Positions 5,492-7,356 of a stretch of 7,356 nt of DNA are shown piece after piece. Below the pieces are notes generated by a model. That model did no database searches. It was given only the letters and a program-made list of their open reading frames with translations, and had not been told where the DNA came from. This DNA comes from an uncultured Clostridia bacterium (GTDB lineage: Bacteria; Bacillota; Clostridia; Christensenellales; Borkfalkiaceae): contig CANREX010000071.1 in assembly GCA_947629735.1 (NCBI GenBank), positions 1-7,356 on the forward strand. Reading direction: 5' to 3'. The position numbers and the translations under genes are program-made. Positions within the stretch are counted from its first letter, which is position 1, and each line of letters opens with the position of its first letter.

Positions 5492-6330
5492 TGCGCCTCC
5501 TTTTTAAACAGATTGCAGCTCGCTTCCCTTTCGGCTCTTTCAAAATCGGCGTACATGGAAGCTCTCTGCATAGCCTCGTCGAAGTCCACCTCGAACCCGT
5601 CGAAATCAGGACCGTCCACGCAGGCAAATTTCATCTTGCCGCCGACGGTGAGTCTGCAACCGCCGCACATTCCCGTGCCGTCTATCATTATCGGGTTCAT
5701 GGAAACGGTCGTGGGCACGTTGTACGGCTTTGTCGTCGCGACGACGAATTTCATCATGACCAGCGGACCTATCGCTATGACTTCGTCGTAGTTTTCACCG
5801 CTTTCTATCGCCTCTTTGAGCGGCGCGGTGACTACGCCCTGCCTGCCGTAGCTGCCGTCGTCCGTCATTATGGTGAGCCTGTCCGAGCACGCGGAAAACT
5901 CCTCTTCCAAAATGACGAGGTCTTTATTTCTGAAACCTATTATCGAATGTACTTCACAGCCGAGCTCCTTTAATCGCGCCGCCACGGGAAGGGCTATCGC
6001 GCAGCCCACGCCGCCGCCGACTATGCACGCCTTTTTTATGCCGTCCGTCTTTGTCGGTCGCCCCAAAGGTCCTACGAAATCGCTTATATACTCCCCTTGC
6101 TCTTTCGCGTTTAGGCGAATCGTAGTGCCGCCGACTATCTGGAAGATTATCTTTACAGTGCCGTTTTGCTTATCGCAGCCCGCAACGGTTAAGGGTATGC
6201 GCTCGCCGTCCTCGTCCACCCTCAATATAATGAACTGCCCCGCAAGCGCCTTTTGCGCAACGAGAGGCGCGTAGATATCCATCATCGTCACCGTGGGGTT
6301 AAGTTGCTTTTTGTTTACTATCTTGTACAT
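5488..6330 (-). CDS. nfnA: NfnA, small subunit of the bifurcating transhydrogenase (PyrK/FNR-like)
   Basis: This FAD- and [2Fe-2S]-containing partner of NfnB has about 280 residues from the chosen start and belongs to the ferredoxin-NADP reductase-like family that includes PyrK. Numbering from the longer start (ATG at 6336), the FAD-binding barrel holds GQFIILR (33-39) and RIPLT (46-50), where Arg and Thr contact the flavin. The NAD-binding half begins with CIVGGGVGCAIALP (104-117). At the C terminus Cys224, Cys227 and Cys239 follow Asp219 (DGTGMCGGC), which fits the three-Cys/one-Asp [2Fe-2S] site known for Nfn small subunits. The family usually begins MYKIV, which corresponds to the ATG at 6330. 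GGAG lies 9 nt before that ATG but only 3 nt before the ATG at 6336. It heads the operon; a promoter with ideal spacing and a GC-rich leader hairpin precede it. Confidence 0.93.
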   Translation of the reverse strand: MYKIVNKKQLNPTVTMMDIYAPLVAQKALAGQFIILRVDEDGERIPLTVAGCDKQNGTVKIIFQIVGGTTIRLNAKEQGEYISDFVGPLGRPTKTDGIKKACIVGGGVGCAIALPVAARLKELGCEVHSIIGFRNKDLVILEEEFSACSDRLTIMTDDGSYGRQGVVTAPLKEAIESGENYDEVIAIGPLVMMKFVVATTKPYNVPTTVSMNPIMIDGTGMCGGCRLTVGGKMKFACVDGPDFDGFEVDFDEAMQRASMYADFERAEREASCNLFKKEAQ

Positions 6331-6345
6331 ACTCATTTACTCCGT

Positions 6346-6377
6346 GGCGGATTGCCGCCTTTTTCGCTTTAACCGCC
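6346..6377 (-). promoter_or_regulatory. Leader hairpin in front of the nfnA ribosome binding site
   Basis: In the nfnA leader GGCGG (6359-6355) and CCGCC (6350-6346) form a 5-bp stem with a CAAT loop, 2 nt before the GGAG ribosome site (6343-6340). A second GGCGG copy at 6377-6373 could compete for the same CCGCC. The structure could influence translation initiation. Read on the plus strand, the stem is followed by TTTTT, but no plus-strand gene lies near, so a terminator role there is unlikely. Confidence 0.35.
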
Positions 6378-6412
6378 TGAACTTTAAACGGATTTATACT
6401 TTCTATAAACCA

Positions 6413-6441
6413 ATTATATAACTAACGGCGCGAAAATGCAA
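6413..6441 (-). promoter_or_regulatory. Sigma-70-type promoter of the nfnAB operon
   Basis: TTGCAT (6441-6436) and a perfect TATAAT (6418-6413) are 17 nt apart on the minus strand. Transcription would start near 6406, giving a leader of about 76 nt. No Rex-type operator (TTGTGA...TCACAA) was seen in this region, although nfn genes depend on redox state. Confidence 0.7.
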
Positions 6442-6493
6442 ACTTATGAGCCGATTTTTGCGCATTGGTTGAAATTTACGATTTTCGAGCGTG

Positions 6494-6528
6494 AAAAAAC
6501 GGACTGCGCTATTTAACGGCACAGTCCG
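6494..6528 (-). terminator. Intrinsic terminator after rpmF
   Basis: On the minus strand CGGACTGTGC (6528-6519) pairs with GCGCAGTCCG (6509-6500), 10 bp with one G-T pair and a 9-nt loop. Six T residues follow (6499-6494). It starts 20 nt after the rpmF stop and separates the ribosomal block from the nfn operon. Confidence 0.9.
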
Positions 6529-6547
6529 CTTTAACTTCAATTTGTTT

Positions 6548-6736
6548 TTAAGACTTCTTTTCGGTCTGAGCTACAACTTCTACTTTATCGTAGTAGCCGC
6601 AGTTTTTACATACCCTGTGCGCCTGCATAAGCTCGTGGCAATGAGGACACTCCACCAACGTGGGGGAAGTCGCCTTGTAATTTGCAAATCTCTTGTCCGT
6701 CCTGCTCTTGGATTGTTTACCCTTAGGTACTGCCAT
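6548..6736 (-). CDS. rpmF: 50S ribosomal protein L32
   Basis: This 62-residue protein of the large ribosomal subunit is a zinc-binding L32. The N terminus MAVPKGKQSKSRTDKR is the family signature and is rich in basic residues for rRNA contact. Two cysteine pairs, Cys30/Cys33 and Cys43/Cys46, make the zinc ribbon, so this is the zinc-containing form and not the cysteine-free paralogue. AGGTG (6748-6744) lies 7 nt before the ATG, which fixes the start. The gene follows yceD by 25 nt, the usual order in bacteria, and is closed by a strong terminator. The plsX-type lipid gene that often follows rpmF is absent; the nfn operon comes instead. Confidence 0.97.
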   Translation of the reverse strand: MAVPKGKQSKSRTDKRFANYKATSPTLVECPHCHELMQAHRVCKNCGYYDKVEVVAQTEKKS

Positions 6737-6761
6737 ATCTGAACACCTCTCTTGATTTATC

Positions 6762-7166
6762 TTAGTTTATTTTTATTCCCTGACAACCCTCTTTGCAGAG
6801 CAAAACCTCGGGCTGACTGAAAAGCAACGCGTCGTTTACGGCAGACGACAGATCCAATCTGTAACCGTCGTAATAGTAGTTATCGTTATCCCCTTTATCC
6901 GTCACGAACAATGCGTCGCACTCGTATTTCACGCGCTTTTCCGCCCTTTCGAGGCAATAGGAACATTGCCCCTCTATGAGGTATTCGAGCGTGAAGGAGA
7001 CGTCGACGGAATCGTCTTCGTATAGGGTATAATTGCCTTCTATCTTAGCGTTGCCGACAAATGCGCACAACGGCAAAAGAAGTTTTTCCGCGGCGGGAGT
7101 AAACTCAAACGAAAAATCGCCTTCGTACTTCCCCTTTGCCGCCATTTTTCTGATATCGATAACCAT
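6762..7166 (-). CDS. yceD: YceD/DUF177 family protein with shortened C terminus
   Basis: This 134-residue cytoplasmic protein belongs to the DUF177 (YceD) family, which almost always precedes rpmF and is linked to 23S rRNA and large-subunit production. The N terminus MVIDIRKM matches the family start. The CxxC pair Cys68/Cys71 and the late LLCKEGCQG (Cys124, Cys128) are visible. The family usually continues after the second cysteine with a CPxCG pair and ends around 160-175 residues. Here it stops at QGIKIN, so that pair is missing. I saw no obvious frameshifted remainder in the 25 nt before rpmF. The gene has a consensus promoter but no Shine-Dalgarno site before the ATG, and only about 13 nt of predicted leader. 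A downstream ATG at 7145 also lacks one and would cut into the conserved N terminus. Family assignment rests on motifs plus the ackA-yceD-rpmF order. Confidence 0.88.
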   Translation of the reverse strand: MVIDIRKMAAKGKYEGDFSFEFTPAAEKLLLPLCAFVGNAKIEGNYTLYEDDSVDVSFTLEYLIEGQCSYCLERAEKRVKYECDALFVTDKGDNDNYYYDGYRLDLSSAVNDALLFSQPEVLLCKEGCQGIKIN

Positions 7167-7185
7167 ACGCCGAACCGACTACACG

Positions 7186-7215
7186 ATTATAGTATACCGA
7201 ACGGGTGTTTGTCAA
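7186..7215 (-). promoter_or_regulatory. Full-consensus sigma-70-type promoter of yceD-rpmF
   Basis: TTGACA (7215-7210) and TATAAT (7191-7186) are both perfect matches, separated by 18 nt on the minus strand. The expected transcription start is near 7179, only about 13 nt before the yceD ATG. This is the strongest promoter in the window, fitting a ribosomal protein operon independent of ackA. Confidence 0.85.
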
Positions 7216-7277
7216 CTCATTTTAAAGCGCTAAGGGCAAAAATCTGACTGCCGAAACACGGCCGATAAAAAGTCGGT
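7216..7277 (-). other. Intergenic region between ackA and yceD, possible weak ackA terminator
   Basis: Just after the ackA stop the minus strand reads CCGA, then a T-rich loop, then TCGG. A second short GCCG...CGGC stem lies next to it, and TTTTT follows about 7 nt further on. The pieces could make an imperfect terminator, but none is convincing. No gene lies here. Confidence 0.3.
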
Positions 7278-7356
7278 TTATACGAGTTCCGCCGTTTCGC
7301 GGGCGATGACAAGCTCTTCGTTGGTAGGTATGATGAGCACCTTGACTTTGCTGTCC
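7278..7356 (-). CDS. ackA: Acetate kinase, C-terminal end (gene enters from right edge)
   Basis: Only the last 25 residues and the stop are in the window. They read DSKVKVLIIPTNEELVIARE followed by TAELV, which is the conserved end of acetate kinase (family ending: S-K-V-x-V-x-V-I-P-T-x-E-E-L-x-I-A-R-x-T). The enzyme makes ATP from acetyl phosphate while releasing acetate, the main energy-yielding end step of many fermenters. The neighbours support the call: ackA followed by yceD and rpmF is a common clostridial order. The TAA is at 7280-7278. Confidence 0.88.
   Translation of the reverse strand, partial: DSKVKVLIIPTNEELVIARETAELV

Noticed and set aside
5461..5973. Open frame of 170 codons on the plus strand
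   Set aside because: It is antisense to nfnA and the start of nfnB, with low-complexity Arg/His-rich composition and no motifs.
5488..6330. PyrK, electron-transfer subunit of dihydroorotate dehydrogenase
   Set aside because: The family is the same, but there is no pyrD or other pyrimidine gene nearby, and coupling to the GltD-like gene identifies NfnA.
6337..6493. Rex (NADH-sensing) operator upstream of nfnA
   Set aside because: I looked for TTGTGA...TCACAA-like inverted repeats around the promoter and found none.
6762..6764. Frameshift as the reason for the short YceD C terminus
   Set aside because: Only 25 nt separate the stop from rpmF, and they contain the rpmF ribosome site. I saw no CPxCG coding in another frame there.

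Overview
The window most likely comes from an anaerobic, fermentative, Gram-positive-type bacterium of the Clostridia, probably an uncultured lineage. The evidence is gene content: an ackA - YceD/DUF177 - rpmF block, the electron-bifurcating transhydrogenase pair NfnAB, a DUF4364 winged-helix protein, and an ECF-type vitamin uptake component next to a type III pantothenate kinase. Coding DNA is moderately GC-rich and intergenic DNA is very AT-rich. There are no rRNA or tRNA genes, no insertion sequences, no phage genes and no CRISPR array. It reads as ordinary chromosome with a few uncharacterised genes.

Layout, left to right. Positions 1-1038 (minus strand) hold a two-gene operon: an ECF S component followed, with an ATGA overlap, by coaX, which runs off the left edge. 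The coupling suggests that the transporter imports pantothenate and the kinase commits it to coenzyme A. An AT-rich region of about 295 bp follows, with a candidate promoter for that operon and some small repeats. Positions 1334-1552 (plus) encode an orphan 72-residue membrane protein with a Gly/Cys/Asn-rich tail, closed by a clear intrinsic terminator. Positions 1605-2902 (minus) are another ATGA-overlapped pair: an uncharacterised helical protein and a Nudix hydrolase of the ADP-ribose pyrophosphatase type. A divergent promoter region of about 145 bp separates this pair from the DUF4364 gene (3050-3574, plus).

A perfect 20-bp inverted repeat lies between DUF4364 and the convergent operon that follows. 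That operon (minus, 3652-6330) is nfnA - nfnB - a 136-residue protein of unknown function, all overlapping or nearly touching. NfnAB couples reduced ferredoxin and NADH to NADPH formation, a central redox hub in fermenters. The last block (minus, 6548-7356) is the 3' end of acetate kinase, then a DUF177/YceD gene with a shortened C terminus and rpmF (ribosomal protein L32), which ends at a strong terminator.

Several promoters are unusually readable. A full-consensus TTGACA-18-TATAAT lies just upstream of yceD, and two promoters with identical TTGCAT-17-TATAAT hexamers serve DUF4364 and nfnAB. I found no clearly new multi-gene system. The best leads are the three uncharacterised proteins (1334-1552, 2144-2902, 3652-4062), each tied by position to something informative, and the possible operator repeats upstream of the ECF/coaX operon.
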